Below are positions 18,413-26,883 of a stretch of 64,000 nt of DNA, piece by piece. Location of the stretch: contig JAFXVY010000113.1 in NCBI GenBank assembly GCA_017534595.1, positions 124,001 to 188,000 of the forward strand. Reading direction: 5' to 3'. Source of the stretch: Ruminococcus sp. GTDB lineage: Bacteria; Bacillota; Clostridia; Oscillospirales; Ruminococcaceae. A model generated the notes under the pieces. That model made no database searches. It saw only the letters and a list, made by a program, of their open reading frames with translations, and was not told the DNA's origin. Position 1 is the stretch's first letter. Each line of letters begins with the position of its first letter. The translations under genes and the position numbers were made by a program.

Positions 18413-21400
18413 TTATGCTTCCCCTGCAGTCTCGGTCTGGGACTCGGCGGGCTTTTCGGTGTTCTCGGAGCTGCCCTTATCGGATCTCTCAAGCTCCTTG
18501 AGCTTGTCGCTTGCCTGTTCGGAAGCATCGTCGAGATCCAGCGACTTGATGCCGGTCAGTATCGACTTGTAATCGGCAGCGGTGATATCTCCGTCATTGA
18601 ATGCGCTTTCCGCCTTGCCGATATGGTGATTGGTAAGGAAGTTCAGATAGCTCTTGGTGAGCCCTGCGTCTTCCATATTGTTCTTGTAGATCAGCGCCGC
18701 AGATTCCGGCTTGTTGTCTCTGATCTGCTTGAAGACGGTGGTCGCAGGCGAATTATAGAACACGAGCGTTACTATCATAACTGCCGCGCATACGCCAATA
18801 ACAGAGAGCTTGATTATCGCCGGCGCCTTGGAGCGCTTCTTTGCGGGTTCGATTTCGGGAGCCTGTACCGCTGCGGGTTCGGGCATTATCATCTGTACCG
18901 CGGCTCCGCAGGAGCGGCAGAACTTGGAGCTGCCGTCAAGAGGTGCGCCGCAGGCTGTGCAGGCAGTGGGCATGATTGGCTGTGCGAGTCTTGCCGCCTT
19001 CTTGGAAGCTATCTTCTTCTTTATCGCGAATACCGCATAAAGCACGATAACTACTCCGAGCAGTGAGTTGACGATAATGAAGATCACCGTCATCATATTG
19101 CCTTCGGAGATCTCTTCGGCCTTCTTGTTCTTCTCGGCACCGTAGTTGAGGTCGAATGTGCCGTCGCCGTCGGTATCGACATTGAGCTTGACCTCTTCCT
19201 CCTGCTTGGTGGAGGTGGCGATAACAGTCTCCTTGGTTATCGGAACATTCTTGAAGGATCTTACGTCGTTATACTCGCCGTCCTCGTCGGGATAGCTTAT
19301 GGTGTAGTTCATTTTGCCCTTGCCTGTACCGTTGATGCAGACCTCGTAATCGGTACCCTCCTCAAGACGCAGTACCTTTACGGTATCCTCACTTTCCTTT
19401 CCGGTCTCATCGTCTATGATCTTCTCATAGGAGAGCGAGCCGAAGGATGTGCGGGTTATGGGATGCTTCTTGTCGGAGGAAAGAGTCTCGCCGTTGTAGC
19501 TTACGGTAACGTCTACCGGGCAGGCGATGCGGATGTTGATGTACTTCTTGCCGTTTATCATTTCGGCGAAGTCGTTGAAGACCTTGTAGAGATCGCTCTC
19601 GGGGTCTGCAACATCGAACTTGACATCATCGGCATTGTCAACGGTGTAATCGTAGCCCTCGCTGGCTATATCGCTCATAAGCTTCTGACATTCCGAAAGC
19701 TCGGAGCCGGAAAGATTGTGGAAGAATCCGAGAGTATAGATCGTAACGCCCTTGTCCTTGATCTGGTCTGCGAGCTTGACTATCGGAGCGCAGAAGTCGC
19801 CGCTTTCATCGGGACCTCTGTTGGGATAACCGTCGCTCATCAGAACGATCAGCTTCTTCTGGGACTTCGACTTGTTCAGTATATCGTCGGCGTGGGTAAG
19901 ACCCTCATGGATATTCGTGCCGCCGCCGGAATACAGCGAATTGATATCGGCGGTGAGCACAGCCTTCTGATTGCTGGAAATGATGAGGTCGCTTGCCTCG
20001 GAGGAATAGGTAACAATACTGATCCTCGTGGAGGGGCTCTGTGTGAGCACGGTATCAACGAATTTCCCCGCAGCCTCACGGGTCTGCTCTATCGGATTGC
20101 CGTCCATGGAACCGGAAATATCAAGCACCAGCACAACGTCTCGTGCCTCAGCGCCGAACTGCGTATAGGCCGTGATGCTGTCATCGTAAGCCTTGGTCTT
20201 GCTGTCGGGTGAATTGTTGTTTATGATTATTGTATAGGACGCGGTCATCATCTCATCGTTCTTATCGGTGAGAGTGAGGATATACAGACCGTTGGGAACA
20301 CTTGCGGGGAGCTTGAAGCTGTCAGCTGTACACTCACCCTCAAAGATCACCTTTTCGGGATCGTTGTAGCTTGCGAGCTTGACCTTAAAGCTGTCGTAGG
20401 CCTCGTCATTCTCGTCGTTGACCCTGATCGTGCCCTCAGATACAAGAGTATAGTCGTAGTTCACGGGTATGCCGACCTTATCGAATGCGTCGATGACCTT
20501 CTCAAACTGCTCCTCGGTGAGCTTTCTTCCGTCCTTGCTGCTTACAGCATACTCAGCCGCAACAGCCTCTACCGTCATCCTGAACTTGACAAATGTAGTC
20601 TTGGCGGTAAGCATCGGGATAACATCGTAAAGCAGATTTGCAACTGTTGCCATATCCACGCCGGAGGCTGCAAGCTCTGCCGCAAAAGTGGTAACAATAA
20701 GCTTGCCGTCAGTGCAGGAAGTCTCATACTCTTTATAGGTGTTTACATCGGCGGATGCGCTCTTGAGCTCTCCGGAGCCGTTTACCCAGTCGCAGTTGTT
20801 GTTGAGCTGACCGTCCTTGACATAGTCCTCGACGATCTCACCGAAGACCTCGGAAAGCCCGACGCCGATAGCGACAGCTTCGGATCTCTCGGGATCGGAG
20901 CCGACAGGAGCAAAGCCGTTGAACAATTCGCTCTCGCTTTCGATAACGCCCTGTGCGTATGCGGAGCCTATCTCATCGGCAGCAGCCTGACCCGCCTGAG
21001 AAGCACCGTCGGCTGTCTTGCCGACATAGATCGTATTTTCGCCGGCATAGGTTGTGCAGCCGGAGATATCAGCGGTCTCCTCGCCGTTTACGGTATCGAA
21101 ACCGATAGTCTCGCCGCCGTAAACGATAGCTATCCCGCTGCCGTTGCCGTCGATGCCGCGGCGCCCGAACTGCGTGTTGAACAGATCGTATGCGCCCTCG
21201 GCATTTCCGAGAGTGTCGATGGCAGCCTGCTCCTCGGGAGTGATCTCCGTCGGATCAAAAGAGTAGACCTCGCTGCCTTCGGTCTCGAGGATATCCACCT
21301 TCGCCTCTGCCGGCTTGAGGACTTTTATGTTCTTGTCGTTATCGGACAGATCGTACTGCTCGTCGCTGACCTTATATCCGCCGATATTATCGACTGACTT

Positions 21401-22267
21401 GTTGAGCGTCGCATCGGAGCGGCCGGAATTGTTCTTGGAACCGGTATCCGTTCTGAGCGTCTTGCCGGTATAGGACTTCACCGCAGCCGCCTGACCCGTC
21501 TCGGAATCGACGATGACGTCAGCTATCTTTCTGCCGTTGTTCTTGTTTGATACGCAGACCTTGTAGCCTGTCAGAACCTTGTCCACATACACGGGAACGA
21601 GCTTTACGCCCTCGTTGTCGAGCCTTATGGTGCTGATATCTTTTTTCATTACGTCGCTGACGTATTTCTGAGCGGATTTCTTGGCATCGTCGAAGGATAC
21701 AGTCGGCTCAGTTTTGATATCATCGGGGATATCGAACTGTCTGCCGCTGACATCAACGACCTTTCCGGTCTCCTTATCGGTAGTAACTGTCACGCCGCCG
21801 CCGAGCACCTCGATGCCCTTATGCACCTGTTTATAGTGACGGTGTACCCAGTTGTCGTCTGCTACGACCGTATCGAATACGAGATCCTCATCCGCATTCT
21901 TTACGCCGAGCTCTGCGTGAACAGCCTTGATGAACTCGAGACCTTCATTGTCGCTGTTTACGGTCTTGTTCTCCATACCGTCAAGCAGAGAATAAAGCAG
22001 AGGCTTGTTGCCGGACTTCTTCACCTCGGCACTTGCCTGCTCGAAAGCGGTTCTCTCGGCACTTGCAGCCTTCTTTTCGGTCTTATCTTCTGATCTCTGT
22101 TCTTCGGCGGCCTGTGAATTTGCGGGCTCGATCTTTCTTCCGAGCAGATCGTAGGCGCAGTAGCCGTCAACAGCAAGGGTACCCAGAAGCACTATCACCA
22201 TGATAAGCGATAGCAGCTTGGGAGCTTTCCTGCTGCCGGATCTTGTGACGGATTTTTGATTACTCAT
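18413..22267 (-). CDS. Surface protein: degenerate thermolysin-like region, vWA domain, cytosolic zinc ribbon
   Basis: This 1284-residue protein starts with a basic segment and a hydrophobic helix (about 17-38), either a signal anchor or an uncleaved signal. Residues about 70-265 resemble the FTP/PepSY propeptide of M4 peptidases (GGGVTVTTDKETGKVVDVSG). Residues about 350-610 follow the thermolysin order: YDLFNTQFGRRGIDGNGSG, then the helix where HExxH should be but which reads DEIGS (431-435), then GVGLSEVFGEIVEDY in place of the NEAxSD helix, then a C-terminal helical region ending DAFDKVGIP. A vWA domain (about 708-890) keeps its MIDAS: DISGS (716-720), GGGTN and MSDG. A second membrane helix lies near 1055-1080, a CxxC...CxxC zinc ribbon near 1103-1120, a third helix near 1150-1170, and an acidic tail follows. 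It is probably a non-enzymatic cell-surface adhesion or scaffold protein; the function is inferred. Confidence 0.85.
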   Translation of the reverse strand: MSNQKSVTRSGSRKAPKLLSLIMVIVLLGTLAVDGYCAYDLLGRKIEPANSQAAEEQRSEDKTEKKAASAERTAFEQASAEVKKSGNKPLLYSLLDGMENKTVNSDNEGLEFIKAVHAELGVKNADEDLVFDTVVADDNWVHRHYKQVHKGIEVLGGGVTVTTDKETGKVVDVSGRQFDIPDDIKTEPTVSFDDAKKSAQKYVSDVMKKDISTIRLDNEGVKLVPVYVDKVLTGYKVCVSNKNNGRKIADVIVDSETGQAAAVKSYTGKTLRTDTGSKNNSGRSDATLNKSVDNIGGYKVSDEQYDLSDNDKNIKVLKPAEAKVDILETEGSEVYSFDPTEITPEEQAAIDTLGNAEGAYDLFNTQFGRRGIDGNGSGIAIVYGGETIGFDTVNGEETADISGCTTYAGENTIYVGKTADGASQAGQAAADEIGSAYAQGVIESESELFNGFAPVGSDPERSEAVAIGVGLSEVFGEIVEDYVKDGQLNNNCDWVNGSGELKSASADVNTYKEYETSCTDGKLIVTTFAAELAASGVDMATVANLLYDVIPMLTAKTTFVKFRMTVEAVAAEYAVSSKDGRKLTEEQFEKVIDAFDKVGIPVNYDYTLVSEGTIRVNDENDEAYDSFKVKLASYNDPEKVIFEGECTADSFKLPASVPNGLYILTLTDKNDEMMTASYTIIINNNSPDSKTKAYDDSITAYTQFGAEARDVVLVLDISGSMDGNPIEQTREAAGKFVDTVLTQSPSTRISIVTYSSEASDLIISSNQKAVLTADINSLYSGGGTNIHEGLTHADDILNKSKSQKKLIVLMSDGYPNRGPDESGDFCAPIVKLADQIKDKGVTIYTLGFFHNLSGSELSECQKLMSDIASEGYDYTVDNADDVKFDVADPESDLYKVFNDFAEMINGKKYINIRIACPVDVTVSYNGETLSSDKKHPITRTSFGSLSYEKIIDDETGKESEDTVKVLRLEEGTDYEVCINGTGKGKMNYTISYPDEDGEYNDVRSFKNVPITKETVIATSTKQEEEVKLNVDTDGDGTFDLNYGAEKNKKAEEISEGNMMTVIFIIVNSLLGVVIVLYAVFAIKKKIASKKAARLAQPIMPTACTACGAPLDGSSKFCRSCGAAVQMIMPEPAAVQAPEIEPAKKRSKAPAIIKLSVIGVCAAVMIVTLVFYNSPATTVFKQIRDNKPESAALIYKNNMEDAGLTKSYLNFLTNHHIGKAESAFNDGDITAADYKSILTGIKSLDLDDASEQASDKLKELERSDKGSSENTEKPAESQTETAGEA

Positions 22268-22297
22268 AAGATCCCTCCTTAATAATATACTGATTTA

Positions 22298-22326
22298 ATT
22301 ATACCTTGACTGTAAGAGTTTGTCAA
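22298..22326 (-). promoter_or_regulatory. SigA-type promoter for the vWA surface protein
   Basis: Minus strand TTGACA (22326-22321), 17-base spacer, TATAAT (22303-22298); AAGGAGGG precedes the ATG at 22267. Confidence 0.88.
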
Positions 22327-22380
22327 TATAAAAGGTGTTCCGACGTTCAAAAAAAGTTTAAATATTTCAAATCAAAACCC

Positions 22381-22409
22381 TTGACAAAGCCTCTGCATTA
22401 TGATATAAT
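22381..22409 (+). promoter_or_regulatory. SigA-type promoter for the Gly-Arg-His tRNA unit
   Basis: TTGACA (22381-22386), 17-base spacer, TATAAT (22404-22409), ending 28 bases before tRNA-Gly, the same distance as at the tRNA-fMet gene. Confidence 0.9.
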
Positions 22410-22437
22410 ATTTTTTGTCGATTGACAAAGACCCTGT

Positions 22438-22511
22438 GCGGGTGTAGTTCAGTGGTAGAACTCCAGCCCTCCAAGCTGGCCATGTGGGTTCGATTCCCAT
22501 CACCCGCTCCA
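22438..22511 (+). tRNA. tRNA-Gly (TCC)
   Basis: 74-base cloverleaf with encoded CCA. Acceptor GCGGGTG pairs with CACCCGC. The anticodon stem CCAGC/GCTGG encloses CCTCCAA, giving TCC. First of three tRNAs in one transcript. Confidence 0.95.
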
Positions 22512-22543
22512 TTTTCTTCTGATACGGTCTTATCCGTTCATCT

Positions 22544-22620
22544 GCGCCCTTAGCTCAGCTGGATAGAGCAACTGCCTTCTAAGCAGTAGGCCACTGGTTC
22601 GAGTCCAGTAGGGCGCGCCA
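22544..22620 (+). tRNA. tRNA-Arg (TCT)
   Basis: 77-base cloverleaf with encoded CCA. Acceptor GCGCCCT pairs with AGGGCGC. The anticodon loop CTTCTAA gives TCT. Confidence 0.95.
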
Positions 22621-22623
22621 TAC

Positions 22624-22701
22624 GGTGGGTATAGCGTAGTTGGTTAACGCGTCAGTTTGTGGCACTGAAGACCATCGGTTCGAATCCGATTACCCACCCC
22701 A
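22624..22701 (+). tRNA. tRNA-His (GTG)
   Basis: Acceptor GTGGGTA pairs with TACCCAC, and the extra 5' G (position -1, base 22624) opposite C73 is the identity mark of tRNA-His. The anticodon loop TTGTGGC gives GTG. CCA is encoded. Confidence 0.95.
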
Positions 22702-22706
22702 CCAAG

Positions 22707-22776
22707 GCCCCCGGAATTATTCCGGGGGTTCATTTTTTTAATGAAAGCCCCCAGTTTTAACGGGGGTTTTTATTTT
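22707..22776 (+). terminator. Tandem intrinsic terminators after the tRNA unit
   Basis: Two hairpins in series: CCCCCGGAAT/ATTCCGGGGG followed by a run of Ts (to 22739), then GCCCCC/GGGGGT with a second T-tract (22747-22775). Confidence 0.85.
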
Positions 22777-22781
22777 ACAAT

Positions 22782-22818
22782 AAAGGAACCTGATGTATAA
22801 AACATCAAGTTCCTTTAT
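22782..22818 (-). terminator. Terminator of rarA
   Basis: Inverted repeat TAAAGGAAC...GTTCCTTTA with an inner TGATGT/ACATCA pairing, one mismatch, directly after the rarA stop. On the minus strand it is followed by an A/T-rich stretch. Confidence 0.6.
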
Positions 22819-22820
22819 GT

Positions 22821-24092
22821 CTACAGCTTCCTGTTCTTTATCTTCTCCCAATACGCCTTTGCAAGCTGCTCGGTCTTATTCTCACCGAATTCATAGTAGC
22901 GTTTATTCTTCAGCGTATCCGGCAGATACTGCTGCTCTACCCAATGGTTCGGATAGTTATGCGGATAGAGGTAATGCTGTCCCTTGACCTTAGCATCCTC
23001 ACCGTCGAAATGCTTATTCTGCAGCTGCCTCGGGAAATCCATCGCACCGCCCTGTCTTACATCAGCGAGCGCCTGATCCATCGCAAGATACGAGCTGTTG
23101 GATTTCGGCGACGTTGCAAGCAGGATCACCGCCTCGCCCAGAGGTATACGGGCTTCGGGAAGACCCAGCTGCATCGCGCTGTCCACACACGCCTTGACTA
23201 TCGGCACCGCCTGCGGGTACGCGAGCCCGACATCCTCGCCGGCAATAACGAGAAGCCGGCGCGAGAGCGAGATTATATCCCCTGCTTCGATCAGCCTTGC
23301 GGCGTAATGTATGGCGGCGTCAGGATCACTGCCGCGGATGGATTTCTGCAGTGCCGAAAGGATATCGTAATGCTGGTCGCCGTCGCGGTCGTAGTGCATA
23401 TTGCTGCGCTGGGTCAGCAGCTTTACGGCGTCAAGGCGGACGGTCAGGCTCTCCTCGTCCCTGTCGGCGGAGAGAGTACAAAGCTCGACGGTATTGATCG
23501 ACTTTCTGACATCGCCGCCGCAGCCGCTTGCGATATACTCGCATACTCCGCTCTCAAGGCGCAGTCTCAGGCCGAGATCGTCGGCGCTGAGCTGGAAGGC
23601 TCTCTTGATCGCAGGCAATATTTCCGTCGGGGTAAGGGGTTTGAACTCAAAGACGGTAGACCGGCTGATTATGGCGTTATAGACATAGAAATAGGGGTTT
23701 TCTGTGGTAGAGGATATCAGCGTTATGCTGCCGTCCTCGATATACTCGAGCAGAGACTGCTGCTGTTTCTTGTTGAGATACTGTATCTCGTCAAGATAGA
23801 GCAGTATCCCGCCGATGCCGCTCAGAGTACCGGTCTCGGCGACGATCTGCTTGATATCGTTTATCGAGGCTGAGGTACCGTTGAGCTTGTGCATGGTCAT
23901 ATTAGCGTTCTCGGCTATGATGCGGGCAACGGTGGTCTTGCCGATGCCGGCGGAGCCGTAGAATATCATATTTGGGATCCTGCCGCTCTCGATGATGCGG
24001 CGCAGGGGCTTATCCTTACCGAGCAGATGCTCCTGACCGACTATCTCATCTATCGTATGCGGGCGGATCCTTTCCGCGAGCGGGACTGCCAT
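22821..24092 (-). CDS. rarA: Replication-associated recombination protein A (MgsA) AAA+ ATPase
   Basis: This 423-residue AAA+ ATPase of the clamp-loader clade acts at stalled replication forks. It begins VPLAERIRPHTIDEIVGQEHLLG; Walker A is GSAGIGKTTVAR (about 45-56) and Walker B is LLYLDEIQYLN. The C-terminal tetramerisation region with the GEAVILLATSPKSNSSYLA and HYLYPHNYPNHWVEQQYLP blocks is complete. AGGAGGAG precedes ATG at 24092. It overlaps no neighbour and may be co-transcribed with the small gene upstream. Confidence 0.95.
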   Translation of the reverse strand: MAVPLAERIRPHTIDEIVGQEHLLGKDKPLRRIIESGRIPNMIFYGSAGIGKTTVARIIAENANMTMHKLNGTSASINDIKQIVAETGTLSGIGGILLYLDEIQYLNKKQQQSLLEYIEDGSITLISSTTENPYFYVYNAIISRSTVFEFKPLTPTEILPAIKRAFQLSADDLGLRLRLESGVCEYIASGCGGDVRKSINTVELCTLSADRDEESLTVRLDAVKLLTQRSNMHYDRDGDQHYDILSALQKSIRGSDPDAAIHYAARLIEAGDIISLSRRLLVIAGEDVGLAYPQAVPIVKACVDSAMQLGLPEARIPLGEAVILLATSPKSNSSYLAMDQALADVRQGGAMDFPRQLQNKHFDGEDAKVKGQHYLYPHNYPNHWVEQQYLPDTLKNKRYYEFGENKTEQLAKAYWEKIKNRKL

Positions 24093-24103
24093 ATTGCTCC
24101 TCC

Positions 24104-24394
24104 TCAGTCAAAGACGTTCTGTATATCCGGCAGACGCAGATCGTAGGCTCTGCTGTTGATCTTCTTGAGCAGATAGGTCTTGGCGACGAGCACAGCCTCT
24201 CTGCACTTGGCATTCTGCATACCGAGCACATGACGGTAGATCACGAACTGATCTCCCCCGAGCTTGATAACGATGAAATTTGAGCACTCGAATGTGCCCC
24301 TGACGATATTATCCGACGAGATGAACCGCCACAGCTCCTGATAGACCGCGGCATTTATCTCCTCGATCACAAACTCCTGCAAAAGGTCATTCAT
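24104..24394 (-). CDS. Hypothetical protein, 96 aa
   Basis: This small soluble protein begins MNDLLQEFVIEEINAAVYQE. It has alternating hydrophobic beta-like segments in the middle (FIVIKLGGDQFVIYRHVL) and a helical C-terminal half. I do not recognise it. ATG at 24394 is chosen over the in-frame ATG at 24409 because GGAGGTG stands 6 bases before the former. A TTTACA-17-TATACT promoter precedes it, and rarA follows after 11 bases, so it may lead the rarA transcript. Confidence 0.65.
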   Translation of the reverse strand: MNDLLQEFVIEEINAAVYQELWRFISSDNIVRGTFECSNFIVIKLGGDQFVIYRHVLGMQNAKCREAVLVAKTYLLKKINSRAYDLRLPDIQNVFD

Positions 24395-24414
24395 ACTATG
24401 CACCTCCATAGATC

Positions 24415-24443
24415 AGTATAGCATATCCTGCAGGAAATGTAAA
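24415..24443 (-). promoter_or_regulatory. Probable promoter for the 96-aa protein and rarA
   Basis: Minus strand TTTACA (24443-24438), 17-base spacer, TATACT (24420-24415). Confidence 0.65.
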
Positions 24444-24465
24444 GCACAAAATACAAGCTCTTGCG

Positions 24466-24505
24466 ACAAAAAAGGACACCTCCGGCAAAACGCCGGTGAT
24501 GTCCC
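24466..24505 (-). terminator. Terminator of the glycerophosphodiesterase gene
   Basis: On the minus strand a GGACATCACCGGC...GCCGGAGGTGTCC stem with a TTTT-containing loop is followed by TTTTTT. Confidence 0.8.
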
Positions 24506-24516
24506 TGTTGTGCGTG

Positions 24517-25260
24517 TTATTTTCCGGGGATATATTTCGTAAAATCGAAGCCGTCCTCGGACTTCTCGCTTATAAGCGTTTTGCAGACGTCCTTTGCCTT
24601 GTTGTAGTACTCCTCGGAATTGATAGTCCAGGCGAACAGCTCACGCTTTGTTCTTCTGACATAGTCAACGACTTTATCCGAAAGCAGCTCGATATCGCAG
24701 GAGATGAAATCCGGGTTTGAAAATCCCCACATAAAGGGCTGCGCCCCGAGGTGCGAAGAGATATTCTCAAATGGCTCGCAGTCATCCGCGACGGTTACGA
24801 GCAGCCCGCAGTAGGTCTTGGGTGAGTGGAGCCTGAACCAGAGCATATGCATCGGGTGAAAGCTCTGTACAGCGTACTCTCCCTTATACTGCTTCAGCAG
24901 GTGATCGGTGCGCTTTTCAAGCACGCCGAGCTCGTGTCCTCTCTTGATCTCAACGAGCAGCGGTACCCTCCCGTTTACGAATTTCAGAACATCCTTGAAC
25001 AGCGGGATATGCTGATCGGTACCGGCAAGAGTGTATTCCTTGATCTCGTCATAGGTCATATCCTTGATATATTTATCCACGCCGCACATACGGTTGAGTG
25101 TCTTGTCGTGATGAACTACGACCTTTGCGTCCTTTGTGAGCCTGACATCCAGCTCTATGGGCAGCCCCGCATCTATCGCAAGCTGATAGGCAAGCATTGA
25201 ATTTTCGGGTACGCCGTTGCCGTGAAGCCCTCTGTGGGCAATAAATTTTCCGAATTCCAT
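24517..25260 (-). CDS. Glycerophosphodiester phosphodiesterase family protein
   Basis: This 247-residue GDPD TIM barrel is cytoplasmic, without a signal peptide. Metal and catalytic motifs are AHRGLHGNGVPENSM near residue 10, ELDVRLTKDAKVVVHHDKTL at about 37-56 and VEIKRG near 103. It hydrolyses glycerophosphodiesters to glycerol-3-phosphate and an alcohol. It has its own promoter and terminator and diverges from prmA. Confidence 0.92.
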   Translation of the reverse strand: MEFGKFIAHRGLHGNGVPENSMLAYQLAIDAGLPIELDVRLTKDAKVVVHHDKTLNRMCGVDKYIKDMTYDEIKEYTLAGTDQHIPLFKDVLKFVNGRVPLLVEIKRGHELGVLEKRTDHLLKQYKGEYAVQSFHPMHMLWFRLHSPKTYCGLLVTVADDCEPFENISSHLGAQPFMWGFSNPDFISCDIELLSDKVVDYVRRTKRELFAWTINSEEYYNKAKDVCKTLISEKSEDGFDFTKYIPGK

Positions 25261-25279
25261 AATATCACTCCTCCGTATT

Positions 25280-25308
25280 ATTATACCACGGTTTTCGCAG
25301 GCTGTAAA
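25280..25308 (-). promoter_or_regulatory. SigA-type promoter for the glycerophosphodiesterase gene
   Basis: Minus strand TTTACA (25308-25303), 17-base spacer, TATAAT (25285-25280). Confidence 0.78.
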
Positions 25309-25339
25309 TGATAAAAAGTCAAAAATGGCCCCGGCAATG

Positions 25340-25368
25340 TTGACAAATAATGAAAATTGTGTTATAAT
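25340..25368 (+). promoter_or_regulatory. SigA-type promoter for prmA
   Basis: TTGACA (25340-25345), 17-base spacer, TATAAT (25363-25368). It rules out the upstream in-frame ATG at 25357, which lies inside the promoter. Confidence 0.88.
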
Positions 25369-25395
25369 AATTTTTACATAAAGAAAGGAGAGGCT

Positions 25396-26364
25396 ATGAA
25401 CTGGATAGAAATTGAGATATACACCACCACCGAGGGCATCGAGCCGCTGACCGGTTCGCTTATCGGAATGGGTATAAACGGATTTGTTATAAAGGACTCC
25501 GCCGACTTCGACGAGTTTCTCAACGATAAAACTATAAACTGGGATTATATCGACGACGATCTTATGGGACTCAAGGACTGTGAGACCGCCGTTACCGTCT
25601 ATCTGCCCGACAATGCTCAGGGTCTCGAGAACCTCGAGGCTGTAAAGCTCGAGCTGCGCGCCCTCAAGCAGAGGGATATCGACAACGCCTTCGGCAGGCT
25701 CGAGTATGAGCTCAAGAACGTCAAGGAGGAGGACTGGGCTAACAACTGGAAGCAGTACTTCAAGCCGCTGACCGTCGGCGAAAAGCTGCTAATAAAGCCC
25801 TCCTGGGAGACGGTCTCCCCCGACGAGACGAGAAAGATCCTTGAGATCGACCCCGCCTCGAGCTTCGGGACGGGTCAGCACAATACGACACAGCTTTGTC
25901 TCGAGCTTATCGAGAAGTATCTCTCCGAGGGCGATACTCTGCTCGATCTCGGCTGCGGAAGCGGGATACTCTCTATCGCAGCGGTACTGCTCGGCGCAAG
26001 CGCCGTCAAGGCTGTGGACATCGACTACAATTCCGTGAGGATCGCCAGAGAGAACGCCGGAAAGAACGGTATCTCCGATGAGATATACAACGCCTACTGC
26101 GGGAACGTCATCGACGACGAGAACCTTGTCAGACAGCTCGGCAATGGCTACGATGTGGTCTGCGCTAATATCGTCGCGGACGTGCTTATAGCCATGAGCG
26201 GGCGCTTCGGGGAGTTCACCGCCGATAACGGCATACTTATCGTCTCGGGCATCATCGACAGCCGCAAGGATGAGGTCATCGACGTTATCAAGGGCTGCGG
26301 CTTTGAGCTTATCGAGACTGCCGAAAAGGAAGACTGGGCTGCCGCCGCATTCAGGCGCAGCTGA
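25396..26364 (+). CDS. prmA: Ribosomal protein L11 methyltransferase
   Basis: This 322-residue class I SAM methyltransferase trimethylates L11. The N-terminal substrate-recognition domain starts MNWIEIEIYTTTEGIEPL. The SAM-binding loop is LLDLGCGSGILSIAA (about 183-197) and the catalytic-side motif VVCANIVADVLI is present. AAGGAG precedes ATG at 25396, and the promoter position supports this start. The PII-like gene follows 35 bases downstream, probably in the same transcript. Confidence 0.94.
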   Translation: MNWIEIEIYTTTEGIEPLTGSLIGMGINGFVIKDSADFDEFLNDKTINWDYIDDDLMGLKDCETAVTVYLPDNAQGLENLEAVKLELRALKQRDIDNAFGRLEYELKNVKEEDWANNWKQYFKPLTVGEKLLIKPSWETVSPDETRKILEIDPASSFGTGQHNTTQLCLELIEKYLSEGDTLLDLGCGSGILSIAAVLLGASAVKAVDIDYNSVRIARENAGKNGISDEIYNAYCGNVIDDENLVRQLGNGYDVVCANIVADVLIAMSGRFGEFTADNGILIVSGIIDSRKDEVIDVIKGCGFELIETAEKEDWAAAAFRRS

Positions 26365-26399
26365 GATCATAAAATCATCAGGGAAAGGAGATGGGATAA

Positions 26400-26738
26400 T
26401 TGCAGTTATTATTCCTTATCATCAAAAGAACCGAGATCGTTGACGAGATCATGAGAAGGCTTGCAAGGGCAGGCATACACGGAGGTACTGTCATAGACAG
26501 TGTGGGAATGGCAAAATCCATCTCCACCATGGATAATCTTCCGGCTATCGGCTTCCTCAGAGAGATGCTCAAGGGCGACGATCCTGCCAAGAAGGGCAAG
26601 ACTATCATCATCGCCGTTGAGGAAGATCATGTTGAGGCTGCAAAGGAGGCTATCCTTTCGGTCACGGGAGATCTCTCCAAGCCGAATGCAGGCATTCTTT
26701 TCGGTGTACCGATATCATTTGCCCTCGGAATGAACTGA
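26400..26738 (+). CDS. PII-like (GlnB/GlnK-fold) small protein
   Basis: This 112-residue protein starts with TTG at 26400 behind an AAAGGAGATGG site; the nearby ATG is out of frame and stops at once. The pattern MQLLFLIIKRTEIVDEIMRR then LARAGIHGGTVIDSVGM is that of a ferredoxin-like PII protein, with a shorter T-loop region and no obvious uridylylation tyrosine. Such PII-like proteins may bind nucleotides or small effectors. No ammonium transporter or glnA is adjacent, so nitrogen control cannot be claimed. It probably shares the prmA promoter and has its own terminator. Confidence 0.7.
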   Translation: MQLLFLIIKRTEIVDEIMRRLARAGIHGGTVIDSVGMAKSISTMDNLPAIGFLREMLKGDDPAKKGKTIIIAVEEDHVEAAKEAILSVTGDLSKPNAGILFGVPISFALGMN

Positions 26739-26746
26739 ATATACCG

Positions 26747-26775
26747 TCCGCCGGACAGCCCCGGCGGATTTTTTA
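26747..26775 (+). terminator. Terminator after the PII-like gene
   Basis: Perfect 8-base-pair stem TCCGCCGG/CCGGCGGA, loop ACAGCC, followed by TTTTTT. Confidence 0.9.
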
Positions 26776-26795
26776 TGAAAATTTTCCCGAAACAC

Positions 26796-26824
26796 TTGCT
26801 ATTTTCTGATTTTTTTGGTATAAT
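26796..26824 (+). promoter_or_regulatory. SigA-type promoter for glyA
   Basis: TTGCTA (26796-26801), 17-base spacer, TATAAT (26819-26824). It excludes the in-frame ATG at 26830, which would lie at the transcript start. Confidence 0.83.
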
Positions 26825-26883
26825 GGATTATGTACATTGTCGGAGGCTTTCCGGCGAAATTGAATATGTTGGGAGTATTGCAA

